From DASTFY01 sp963813375 (GTDB lineage: Bacteria > Actinomycetota > Acidimicrobiia > Acidimicrobiales > Ilumatobacteraceae), in assembly GCA_963813375.1 (NCBI GenBank), contig CAWEYT010000003.1:1-64000 (forward strand): DNA of 64,000 nt, read 5' to 3'. Position numbers and translations under genes: made by a program. Shown here piece after piece: positions 33,595 to 42,221 of this stretch; the first letter of the stretch is position 1; the number at the start of each line of letters is the position of its first letter. The notes beneath the pieces were generated by a model. The model made no database searches, was not told the DNA's origin, and was given only the letters and a program-made list of their open reading frames with translations.

Positions 33595-34615
33595 GCGCCA
33601 CCGACGACTGACCGCGCGACGAGCTCGGGATGGAACAGGACCTGCTGGTGCACATGGGCCTCGTCGGCGTCACTCTCGGCGAAGAGCAGCTCGGCCGCCG
33701 TGTGGCCGAGAAGGTGCCGTGGCTGGCGCACCGAGCTCAGGGGCACGGCCGCCGCAGCCGCGAACTCGATGTCGTCGTAGCCCACGATGGCGAGCTGACC
33801 GGGGACATCGACTCCCATGCGGGTCATCTCCTGGAGCAGCCCGAGCGCGAGGAGGTCGTTGGCGCAGAACGCCGCGGTCGGACGGCGGGCGATCGGCAAG
33901 CCCATGATGCGCTCACCGGCCCGGCGACCTTCGGCGACGTTGAGCGCGGCCGTCTCCAGGACCAGGACCGAATCAGCCGAGCGGCCGCCGTGCTGCGCCG
34001 CCTGTCGCGCACCCCGCAAGCGGTCGCCCACCTGCACGGTGCTCATCGGTCCGCCCACGAAGGCGATCCTCTGATGTCCCTGCTCGCAGAGATGGGTGAC
34101 GGCCAGCTCCCCGCCCTCGACGTCATCGACACCGACGCTGCACCAGCCCGGACCGGCTTCACGGTCGACGAGCACGACCGGGATGCCCTGGCGCCGCAGC
34201 ACGCCGAAGGGCGCCATGTCGACCTCCACGGGCGTGACGAGCGCTCCCCTCACCCGTTGCTGGAGCAACAGCTCGAGATAGTCCGCTTCGCCGCGGCGTC
34301 GCTGTCGCTGTTGCAGATGAACAGCGCCACGTCTCTCGTGCGAGCGACATCCTCGATGCCCTTGGCCACATCCGTGAAGAAGGGGTTGGCGGCGTCGAGC
34401 ATGAGATAGGCGATCGTGCGGCTCTTGCCGGCACGGAGCTGCCTCCCTGGCTCGTTGCGGACGAAACCGAGTTCGGTGATCGCCCGCAACACCCGCTCTC
34501 GGGTCGCGTCGGCTACCAGGTCCGGGCGGTTCAGGACGTTCGACACCGTTCCGACGGACACACCGGCGAGGGCAGCCACGTCCTTGATGCCGGTCGAGCT
34601 TCTCCTCACCGTCAC
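33595..34615 (-). CDS. LacI-family transcriptional regulator of the rhamnose genes, frameshifted
   Basis: About 340 residues. The N-terminal HTH is IKDVAALAGVSVGTVSNVLN followed by the hinge. The sugar-binding domain has TIAYLMLDAANPFFTDVAKG and, after a frame break near 34285, LELLLQQRVRGALVTPVEVD, GELAVTHLCEQGHQRIAFVGG and LAIVGYDDIEFAA. The end coordinate marks the end of homology (HPELVARSVV). No stop codon lies there, and the frame stays open to 33201 inside rhaB, so another error near the 3' end is likely; a stop in the original frame occurs at 33518. Start is GTG 34615 or 34609. The operator at 34641-34652 suggests autoregulation. Confidence 0.85.
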
Positions 34616-34640
34616 GCCACCTCGCCGAGGACGGTACCAC

Positions 34641-34652
34641 TGAAAGGATTCA
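34641..34652. promoter_or_regulatory. LacI-type operator upstream of the regulator gene
   Basis: TGAA-AGGA-TTCA is an inverted repeat 26 bp upstream of the lacI start. It has the same half-sites and spacing as the site overlapping the rhamnose transporter promoter (23606-23617). CGGTACC occurs just beside both sites. This shared pair is the best evidence that this regulator controls the operon and itself. Confidence 0.7.
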
Positions 34653-34680
34653 ACCGTTCCTCCTCGCGGCGGCTGGACCA

Positions 34681-35565
34681 CTAGATCGACGGCAGCTCCG
34701 TGGCCAGCTGGAGGACGGCGGCGGCGTGGCGGCCGGCCTCCTCGTCGTTCAGCGTCGGGCCCAGCTCGACGATGAAGGAGACACCGTCCGGCACGGCCTG
34801 CCGCTGCCACGACGCTGCCGTGCCCGTGTAGGTGCCGCCCGTGATCCCCTCCACCGGCAGGCGGGTCAGCTCGGCATAGCGACCGCGTACCCGTCCCGCG
34901 CGGCCGGACGCGGGAGCGATACGGAACAGGTCCTGGTGGTACCAGAGCCCGAGGTCGGGTTGCAGCAGGGTGATGAGGCCGGCGATGGCCTCCGCCTCGG
35001 GCTCGCTGGCCGGTCCCTCGCCCGCGTACTCGTCATCGCCCGGTACCCCGAGCGGCGCCCACCGGTGGGGGAAGTTCCGGTTGAGGTCCACCTGGCGACG
35101 GTTCGTGCGGGTGCCGGCGAGCTGGCCGTCAGGATTGATCGAGTCGACCAGCCAGAGGTCGATGCCCGGGGGCAGCGGGGACGTCCGCAGTTGCTCGACC
35201 ACGCCGGCGCCGGCCGCCTCGTCACCGTGGATCACACCGATCACGAGCACGACCGTGCCGCCGGGCGTGCCGCGCTCGATGGCCGTCAGTGGGCGGCCTT
35301 CGACGGAGCGGCCGAACACCACCTCCTGTATGAGGTCGGGCACCGGCGGCGTCGTCGGCACCGCCGAGGTCGTGGGCGCAGCAGTGGTCGACGACGTGCT
35401 CGCCACCGGCGAGGTCGTCGTGGCCGTGGACGGCGGCGCTGGCTGCACCGACGAAGGAGCCGAGGACGCCGACGACGCCGACGACGGCTCCGATCCCCCG
35501 CCACACGACGTCACCAGCAGCGCCGTCGCGAGGAGGAGCGCCGCCCGCACCCGCCGCCCCGTCAC
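34681..35565 (-). CDS. M14-type zinc carboxypeptidase lipoprotein
   Basis: A 294-residue lipoprotein. The signal peptide ends in LVTSC (Cys21), followed by a Ser/Thr/Pro linker to about residue 75. The M14 domain shows the zinc motif HGDE (His113, Glu116), LWLVDSINPDG, and VDLNRNFPHRW with the substrate-binding Asn-Arg. The catalytic glutamate is probably in the SFIVELGP segment near the end. It probably trims peptides at the cell surface, perhaps murein peptides as MpaA does. The GTG start overlaps the stop of grpB (GTGA). Confidence 0.85.
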   Translation of the reverse strand: MTGRRVRAALLLATALLVTSCGGGSEPSSASSASSAPSSVQPAPPSTATTTSPVASTSSTTAAPTTSAVPTTPPVPDLIQEVVFGRSVEGRPLTAIERGTPGGTVVLVIGVIHGDEAAGAGVVEQLRTSPLPPGIDLWLVDSINPDGQLAGTRTNRRQVDLNRNFPHRWAPLGVPGDDEYAGEGPASEPEAEAIAGLITLLQPDLGLWYHQDLFRIAPASGRAGRVRGRYAELTRLPVEGITGGTYTGTAASWQRQAVPDGVSFIVELGPTLNDEEAGRHAAAVLQLATELPSI

Positions 35566-36125
35566 GATTCGCCCTCGGCCCTGGCCATGATCTCCGCCAC
35601 CACCTCCGACTTGGCGTCGGCGTAGTGCTGGACGTACTTCCACCGCCTCGCGGCCAGCTCCCGCTTCGTGCGTTCGTACAGCTCGCGATCGGCGGTGTCG
35701 GACCGGAGGTGGTCGCGGAAGCGCAGCATCCGCTCGACCTCGACGCAGCCGGCGCTGAACACGTGCACGTTGACGTCGGTGTCCGGCCCTTTGAACGCGC
35801 GGTGCTGGTACCAATCCGGCTCGCGGATGCGCAGCACATAGCCCGCCGCCTCCATGGCCGGCACGTAGGCGGCCTCGTCGGCCGAGTCGGCCACGGTCAG
35901 GACGATGTCGATGATCGGCTTGGCGGCCAACCCGGGGACGCTGGTCGAGCCGGCGTGCTCCACGTCGATGGCCGCCGCCCCCAGCACGGCGCGGATCCGC
36001 TCGGCCTCGCGGGCGAAGAGCGTCGCCCAGGTGGGGTCGTGCTCGACGACCAGGATGGTGTCGTCGTGCACGGTCGGGCCCCCGATGACGGTCGCCGCGA
36101 GCGCCTCGTCGCCGGTCTCGGTCAT
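35562..36125 (-). CDS. GrpB family protein (UPF0157, nucleotidyltransferase fold)
   Basis: A 187-residue GrpB-domain protein. The core shows EHDPTWATLFAREAERI, VEHAGSTSVPGLAAKPIIDI (the nucleotidyltransferase GS motif and acidic pair) and VNVHVFSAGCVEVERMLRFRDHLR. The family is common and uncharacterised in detail. A leaderless start is indicated by TACGAT 6 nt before ATG 36125. It is coupled by a 4-bp overlap to the carboxypeptidase gene, though a functional link is not obvious. Confidence 0.85.
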   Translation of the reverse strand: MTETGDEALAATVIGGPTVHDDTILVVEHDPTWATLFAREAERIRAVLGAAAIDVEHAGSTSVPGLAAKPIIDIVLTVADSADEAAYVPAMEAAGYVLRIREPDWYQHRAFKGPDTDVNVHVFSAGCVEVERMLRFRDHLRSDTADRELYERTKRELAARRWKYVQHYADAKSEVVAEIMARAEGES

Positions 36126-36176
36126 TCCTCGATCGTACGGAGGGCGTGACGGTCGACGCCCGCGCCCGGGCCGGAC

Positions 36177-37824
36177 CTACCTGGCGAGGTACTGGTGGCA
36201 GGCGTGGATGGCGATGGCGCCCTCGCCGACCGCGGAGGCCACCCGCTTGATCGAGCCGCGGCGCACGTCACCGGCGGCGAAGACGCCCGGCCAACTGGTC
36301 TCGAGCGGAAGGGGCGCGTCCGTCGAGTCCGACCCGGTGCGCGTCGTGACATCGCGCCCGGTCAGGATGTAGCCCGTAGGGTCACGCTCCAGCGCGCCGG
36401 CCAGCCATCCGGTGCGCGGCTCACCACCGATCAGGACGAAGAGCCCGTCGGACGGCTCGAGCACCGCCGTGCCGGACCGGGCGTCCTCCAAGGCGACGGC
36501 GTCCAGGCGCCGGTCGCCACCCACCCCCACCACCGTGGCGTGGAAGCGGATGGAGATGTTGCTCGTGCCTTCCAGCTCCCGGCACAGGTAGTCGGACATG
36601 CTCTCGGCCAGCGAGTCGCTGCGGACGACGAGGGTGACGCTCGCCGCGAAGCGGGCGAGGTGCAGCGCGGCCTGGCCGGCCGAGTTGCCACCACCGACGA
36701 CATGGACCCGCTGGCCCTCGACGGTCGGAGCCTCGGAGACCGCGGCGCCGTAGCTGACACCGGCACCGATCAGGTCGTCCATCCGGGGAACCGTCGAGTC
36801 GTCGCCACGACACGCCCGTGGCCACGACGACGGTCCGGCTGCGGACCGTGGTGCCGTCGGAGAGCTCGATCGTCTGTGCGCCGTCCTCTTGTCCGAGGCT
36901 GACCGCGCTGCGCATCCAGTGGAAGCCGGCGCCGAACAGCCAGGCCTGCTGGGCCGCCCGCAGGGCCAGGTCCCGGCCGGGGATGCCGTGGGGGAAGCCG
37001 AGGTAGTTCCGGATCAACGAGCTCGTCCCCGCCTGCCCGCCCACGGCCTCCTGTTCGAGGACCAGCGTCGCCAGCCCCTCGGACGAGGCGTAGACGGCGG
37101 CGGCCAGGCCGGCCGGGCCGGCGCCCACGATGGCCACGTCGAAGAGGCGGTCGGCAGCCGGCGCCGGCGCGGCCATGCGATCGGCCACCTCGGAGTCGTC
37201 CGGCTGGACGAGCACCTGACCGTCGAACAGCACGAAGACCGGGAGCCGCCCGGCATCGAGGTCCAGCTCGCGGAGCATGGCGGCACCCTCGGGCGAGTCG
37301 GCGGCGTGGAACGTGTACGACACGCCGTTGCGTTCCAGCCGGTCACGGATGGCCTGCGACCGCGCCGACCAGCGCTCCCCGACCACCCGCACCGCGACCG
37401 GACCGACCGGTTCGGCGCGGCGCCAGTCGTGGAGCGCCTCGGTCACGATCCGGTGGAAGGCCTCGTCCGGTTGGCGGTGCGGCTTGATCACCACGAGATC
37501 GGCCAGGCCCCGGGTGATGGCCGCCGGTGCGGACGTGAGCTCTTGGGTGTTCGTGGGGGTCAGGAGCAGCGCCCGGCGGGCCTGCGGCTGCAGCGCGCGG
37601 GCGCGGCCGAGCACCTCGTCCGCCGCCGGTCCGTTGGCCACCAGCAGGAGCGCGAGGCGTGTGCCGTCGCCCTCCAGTGCCTCCAGCACCGGGGGACAGC
37701 CGTCGGTGGGTGTGACCTGGACGTCGTAGTCGCGCTGGTAGCGGGTGGCGAGCTCGTCGTGGAGGCGCTCCCGGTCCGCAGGATCGTCGTCGACGGCCAG
37801 GATCAGTGGTCGGGGTGCGGGCAC
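36177..37824 (-). CDS. Response regulator-like domain fused to thioredoxin reductase-like FAD protein, frameshifted
   Basis: About 549 residues. Residues 1-130 form a receiver-like domain (LILAVDDDPADRERL, no clear full phospho-site set). Next is a thioredoxin/glutaredoxin-like segment (VAVRVVGERWSARSQAIRDRLERNGV). From about residue 225 there is an FAD/NAD(P) reductase with VAIVGAGPAGLAAAVYASSEG, HVVGGGNSAGQAALHLA and WPGVFAAGDVR. Where classical thioredoxin reductase has CATC, this protein reads SYGAAV, so the redox Cys pair is missing. That is usual for this fused family. A one-base break lies near 36790. It may transfer electrons from NAD(P)H to an unknown partner. Confidence 0.85.
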
Positions 37825-37864
37825 CGGTCCAGTGTGTCCGACACCGGACCTCGGGTGCGGCGCC

Positions 37865-38482
37865 TCAGAGCACCGCGGCCTCGACCTCGCCCACCCCGAC
37901 CTCCGCGCGCTGCTGGAACAGCCAGGTCCGGGTCATCACCAGCGCCGCGCACGGCAGCACGAGCAGGTTCGTGACGACGACGAGGGGATCGCCGATGCCG
38001 ACCCCGTACGACGCCCATGACAGCGTCGTCAGGCACAGCAGGGCGTAGGTCGGCACGGAGACGCCGTGCAGCGACGGTGCCCGCAGGACGTGGACGGTCT
38101 GGGGCAGCACGGAGGTGGCACCGACCACGATGGCCAACCAGCCGACCAGGGTGGGCGAGACCGCGAGGCCGACACCGCCGACGACGGCGACCCCGACCGC
38201 CGTGGCCACGGCCACGCCTGGCCGCAGCGCGCCGTGGCGGATCTGCTGGATGGCGATCAAGCTCATGGCCAGGACGACGGCGGCGTTGGCCACGCTGATG
38301 GCCGGATCACCGAGCGCCAGGCCGTAGAGCATCCAGAGGGCCGAGGCGACCCCGCCGTGGAGCGTGCCCTTGGGTGCGATGCCTTCGACCGTGTGCTGCC
38401 GGTAGACCCGCGCCACCTGCGGCCAGACGAACGCCACGCTGAGTGCGGTACACCACCATCCCAGCAACCGCATCCAGTCCAC
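37865..38482 (-). CDS. PQ-loop repeat (SemiSWEET-like) membrane protein
   Basis: A 205-residue protein with about seven membrane helices in two repeats. Each repeat carries a PQ motif: WPQVARVYRQH near residue 22 and LPQTVHVLRA near residue 127. This double-repeat form resembles SWEET sugar transporters more than single-repeat SemiSWEETs. GTG 38482 is leaderless, with TAGGGT 6 nt upstream. The transported compound is unknown. Confidence 0.83.
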   Translation of the reverse strand: MDWMRLLGWWCTALSVAFVWPQVARVYRQHTVEGIAPKGTLHGGVASALWMLYGLALGDPAISVANAAVVLAMSLIAIQQIRHGALRPGVAVATAVGVAVVGGVGLAVSPTLVGWLAIVVGATSVLPQTVHVLRAPSLHGVSVPTYALLCLTTLSWASYGVGIGDPLVVVTNLLVLPCAALVMTRTWLFQQRAEVGVGEVEAAVL

Positions 38483-38545
38483 GACTCGACCCTACCGATG
38501 GGGAGCCTCAACTCCAACTCTGTAAAGTAAGTCCTGGTCGCGGCG

Positions 38546-39944
38546 TCAGGCGATGGAGACGGCGAGGTCCGGCCAGCCCAGCAGAGCGTGGTCCGGGAGC
38601 GGATCGGGACCGGGCTCGGCCTGCAACGTCCCGGCCCGCACTGCCGCCACGACTGCGGCATGGTCCTTCTCGACCTGGCCGGCGTAGGAGAGCGCGAAGC
38701 GGGCGATGGCCTCGTCCAGCGCCGTGCCCCGCCCGCAGTAGCCGGCAATGAGTGCGGGATCGGCGGTGCGGGCATGAGCCCGGCCGAGGATGGAGGCCGA
38801 CAACGAGCCATAGTCGTCGAGGCCCCGTCCGACGAGCGCAGCCATCGGCATCGACGCCCGGAGGTCCTTGAGCTGGCGCACGTAGAAGGGCAGGCCGTGG
38901 ACCGTCGTCCAACCGAGCAGGGGATCGCTGACCGCCTGCATCGCGCGCTGTCCGCAGGCGATCCTCGCTCCCTCGTGCACGGGCCGCGGGTCGCCCAGCC
39001 TGATCCGGACGTCGGACGGCACGGCTTGCTTGAGCTGGAGGAACAACGGTCGCTCGTCGTGCACGCGCGTCGAGGAGGATGACGAAGTCCTGGGTGCCGA
39101 CACTGCCGACGCCGACCACCGTCTGCGCGATGTCGACGACCTCGAACGAGGACAGGTGGGACTCGGTGGCCGGCGGGGTGGACCGCCGGTAGCCGGGCAG
39201 CGCGTCGACCACGGCTGCCGCGACCGACTCCTCCACCCGGCAGAGCAGCGGAGGTCGTGACGTGAAGCGGCGCCGCCCGGCGACGACCTCGGTGAGCTTC
39301 GGCAGCGCCGCCACCGTGTCGTGCCGCAGCGCGTTGGCGAAGCCGCGACGGAAGATGGGGTCGTCGCGGCCGAACCGGTGCACGAACGGCGAATGGTCGT
39401 CCACCGCGGCGCGCCACTCCTCGAGGAGAGCCGCGTGCGCGAAGTCGACGAGCACCCTGCGGTAGCTGCGAACGGCCGTGAGCACCGTCACCCGCAGGTC
39501 CTCCTCCGATGCACCATTGCCGCGACCGACGAGCACGAGGCTGGTGGCCAGCCGCTTGAGGTCCCACTCCCACGGACCGGTCGCCGTCTCGTCGAAGTCG
39601 TTGAGGTCGAAGACCACGAGACCGCTGGGCGAGCCGTAGAAGCCGAAGTTGAGGCAGTGGGCATCGCCGCAGATCTGGGGGAGGATGCCCGTCCGCGGTG
39701 TCCCTGCCAGGTCCAGCGTCATCATGTCGGCCGCACCCCGGAAGTAGGCGAACGGTGACGACGCCATGCGTGCCACCCGGACGGGCGCCAGCGCGGCCTC
39801 GCGCTGAGCGTCGCGCTCCTTCAACAGCGCGACCGGATCGATCCGGTCCGGCGGAGCGGTCCACAGCCCATGACTGCTCCTCGGTGTTCCCCGGCGCAGT
39901 TCGCGGCCCGCACGGCGGCGCTCGGACCACGGGGCCTCGGCCAT
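38546..39944 (-). CDS. DUF2252 family protein, frameshifted
   Basis: About 466 residues with the hallmarks of DUF2252 (kinase-like fold): FAYFRGAADMM near residue 70, ICGDAHCLNFGFYGSPSG, VVFDLNDFDETATGPWEWDLKRL and, after a one-base break near 39070, LFLQLKQAVPSDV and the C-terminal YCGRGTALDEAIARFALSYA. The GDAHxxNFG and DFD motifs recall aminoglycoside phosphotransferases. ATG 39944 is chosen because TAACTT lies 8 nt upstream. Family function is unproven. Confidence 0.85.
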
Positions 39945-39989
39945 CGGGGCGGAAGTTAGCCGCCGATCGGCCATCGAGCGCGGATCGGG

Positions 39990-40619
39990 CTAGCGGCTGA
40001 AGCGGCGGGGGGCGAAGAACGACGGGTTGGGATCGCGCCGTCCGCGCCGTGAGGTCCAGCGCCACTGCGCTGAGACCCGGCTGCGCACCCGGCCCCGTGT
40101 CTGGGGAACGGCGTGCAACCACGCGGCCTGGCAGCGCCCGCCCATCACCAGGAGGTCGCCGCTGGCCGGTGCCAGGTCGATGACCCCGGTCATGTCGTCC
40201 GAGTCCGCCTTGTGCCCGGTGAGCGGGCGCATCAGCCACGGGCGGGAGGCGCCCATCGTCAGCACGCCGATCACCGTGTCCTCCAGCCAGCGCAGCTCGC
40301 GGTCACGATGGAAGCCGACGCCGTCGCGCTCGTCCCGGTAGTGCGCCAGGGCCACACCGTCGAAGCGCACGCGGTAGTGGCGGCTGATCCAGTGCTCGAC
40401 CTCGACGAGGGCCGGGTGGCGACCGGAGCCGGACTGCCAGCCCGAGAGGCGGGGCTCGTCGATCCAACGCTCGTAGCGGAACACCCGGCCTTGCTCCCAG
40501 GGGACACACGCCACCAGTTCGTCGTGCACGTCGCCGGCCCGAGGGACGAAGCCCCGCACGACGTCCACCCACGACGACTCGTCCAGGTCGATTCGCTCGA
40601 CGGCGGCGTCCGCGGCCAA
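39990..40619 (-). CDS. alkB: AlkB-like alpha-ketoglutarate-dependent dioxygenase
   Basis: A 209-residue Fe(II)/2-oxoglutarate dioxygenase of the AlkB type, which reverses alkylation damage in nucleic acids. Iron ligands are visible as His104 and Asp106 in VGFHRDREL and His169 in AAWLHAVPQ. The 2-oxoglutarate arginines lie in RGRVRSRVSAQWRW. DGVALAHYRDERDGVGFH is the standard core. The TTG at 40619 is only a provisional start: homology seems to extend upstream, and a small frame error may hide the true start. Confidence 0.85.
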   Translation of the reverse strand: MAADAAVERIDLDESSWVDVVRGFVPRAGDVHDELVACVPWEQGRVFRYERWIDEPRLSGWQSGSGRHPALVEVEHWISRHYRVRFDGVALAHYRDERDGVGFHRDRELRWLEDTVIGVLTMGASRPWLMRPLTGHKADSDDMTGVIDLAPASGDLLVMGGRCQAAWLHAVPQTRGRVRSRVSAQWRWTSRRGRRDPNPSFFAPRRFSR

Positions 40620-40685
40620 CCAGGTCTCGTCGCGGAAGCCCCGCCGTCCCGCATGGAGACCCTGCCGGCGCCCGGTCGGGCGCGC

Positions 40686-41470
40686 TCACGGCCGCCGCCA
40701 GACCGACACGTGGCCGGCGCTGTCATCGGTGAAGGGCGAGCGCCGCCAGTCCCCCCATCGATCCTCCAGGGTGAGGCCGGCCAACCGGGCCATGAGATCC
40801 AGCTCGCTCGGCCAGCAGTAGCGGATCTGCACCGGGTAGAGGCGGGTGCCGGACTCGCTGATGACGACGTGAGCGCTGTCGACCCGCTGGCTGGCCGGAT
40901 GGTGCGCGCTCACCTCGAGCGCCACCGCATCGGTCAGGACGTGGCTGTTGGACGTGCGTTGGCCGCGGTCGAACCGGGTCAGGTCCGGGACGAAGGCCTC
41001 CATCAGGAACCGGCCCCCCGCCACGAGGCGCTCGGCCACCCGTGTCGAAGCAACGCAGCTGGTCGTCCTGGTTGAGCAGAGCGAAGAAGGTGTTGAAGGC
41101 GACGTAGACGAGCTGGCACGGCAGGTCTCCGGGGACGGCGCGAGAAGTCGCCGATGGTCACGTCGATCTCCGACCCCCCAGGCTTGGCCCGCAGCTTCGC
41201 GACCATCGAGTCGGAGGCGTCGATCCCGAGGACCGTGACGCCGCGGGCGGCCAGCGGTAGGGCCAGGCGACCGGTACCGATGCCCAGCTCCAGGGCAGGG
41301 CCGGGCCCCGCCAGCTCGGCCAGGAGGTCGACCGCGGCCTCGGTCTGGGTCGGGAACTGGTAGAGGTCGTCGTAGATCTCAGCGATGCGGTCGCCGTAGG
41401 TCGCGGCGCCATAGGGCGCTCCGCTGCCGGCCCCTACGGACCCGCTGGAGCCGGTGCCGCGGGACGTCAT
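40686..41470 (-). CDS. Class I SAM-dependent methyltransferase, frameshifted
   Basis: About 261 residues. Motif I is ALELGIGTGRLALPLA near residue 52 and motif II VTVLGIDASDSMVAKL. Two single-base breaks, near 41145 (after IGDFSR) and near 41045, separate the middle segment (LVYVAFNTFFALLNQDDQ) from the end VAERLVAGGRFLMEAFVPD. The C-terminal half, LDLMARLAGLTLEDRWGDW, is typical of small-molecule methyltransferases. ATG 41470 overlaps the stop of the mycothiol enzyme gene. The substrate is unknown. Confidence 0.82.
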
Positions 41471-42171
41471 GCCAGCGCGCTCAGGATCGGGCGCAGGGCA
41501 GGGTCGACCGGGTGGTCCGCCGGGAGTCGGCCGTTGACCGCATCGACCAGCTCGGCTTCGTCGAGCACCACCTCCCCGTCGCCGGCCCGCACGGTGAAGC
41601 CGTCCGGGCCTGGCTCGACGGTGACCTCCGGCCGCGTCTCGTCCAGAGCGAAGCGGGCGAACTGCACCCGCCACGCCAAGCGGCCGTCGGCCTCTTCGGC
41701 GGTCTCCGGGAGCCCGATGTCGTCGGCGTGGGTGGCCAGTTCGCTGGCCAGGTGCCAGGCCTGCCAGCGAGCCGGGTAGGCGCCGGCCCCGGTCGTCATG
41801 TCCCGGCCGTCGCGCCGGCGCAGCTCGGACCGGGTGCGGGCGCAGCCCGATCGCCACTCGTCCAGGAGCTCGGCGGCCGAGCGGCCGGCCCGGTCGCTCA
41901 CGCCGAGGCCGTTGAAGCCGTCCATGTCCGTCGCTCCTCTCGAGGTGTAGCGCTCGAAGAAGGCCGGGAGGTCCTCGTCGAAGCAGGCGGCGTTGTACTC
42001 CTCGCCGAAGCCGAGGTGGGCCAGGACGTCCTGCACGCTCCACCCCGCGCAGGCGGAGGGCTGCTCCCAGTCTTCGGGGCCGAGGCCTCCGAACCAGGCC
42101 TCGAGGCGGGCGGCCTCGGCATCCATCAGGTCGTATGGATCGTGCTCCGCGAGCACGCTGTCGTCAGGCAT
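41467..42171 (-). CDS. Maleylpyruvate isomerase family mycothiol-dependent enzyme
   Basis: A 234-residue DinB-fold protein. The four-helix bundle carries metal-site His residues in DVLAHLGFGEE (about residue 52) and WHLASELATHADDIG (about residues 140-155). A C-terminal MDMPI/SCP-like domain begins near residue 180. Members use mycothiol as cofactor, consistent with an actinobacterial host. It is coupled to the methyltransferase gene by an ATGA overlap. Confidence 0.85.
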   Translation of the reverse strand: MPDDSVLAEHDPYDLMDAEAARLEAWFGGLGPEDWEQPSACAGWSVQDVLAHLGFGEEYNAACFDEDLPAFFERYTSRGATDMDGFNGLGVSDRAGRSAAELLDEWRSGCARTRSELRRRDGRDMTTGAGAYPARWQAWHLASELATHADDIGLPETAEEADGRLAWRVQFARFALDETRPEVTVEPGPDGFTVRAGDGEVVLDEAELVDAVNGRLPADHPVDPALRPILSALA

Positions 42172-42221
42172 CGCGCGCAGTGTGGCACGCCGGTGCTACA
42201 CGGCCGGCCCGGGTTCGCCCC

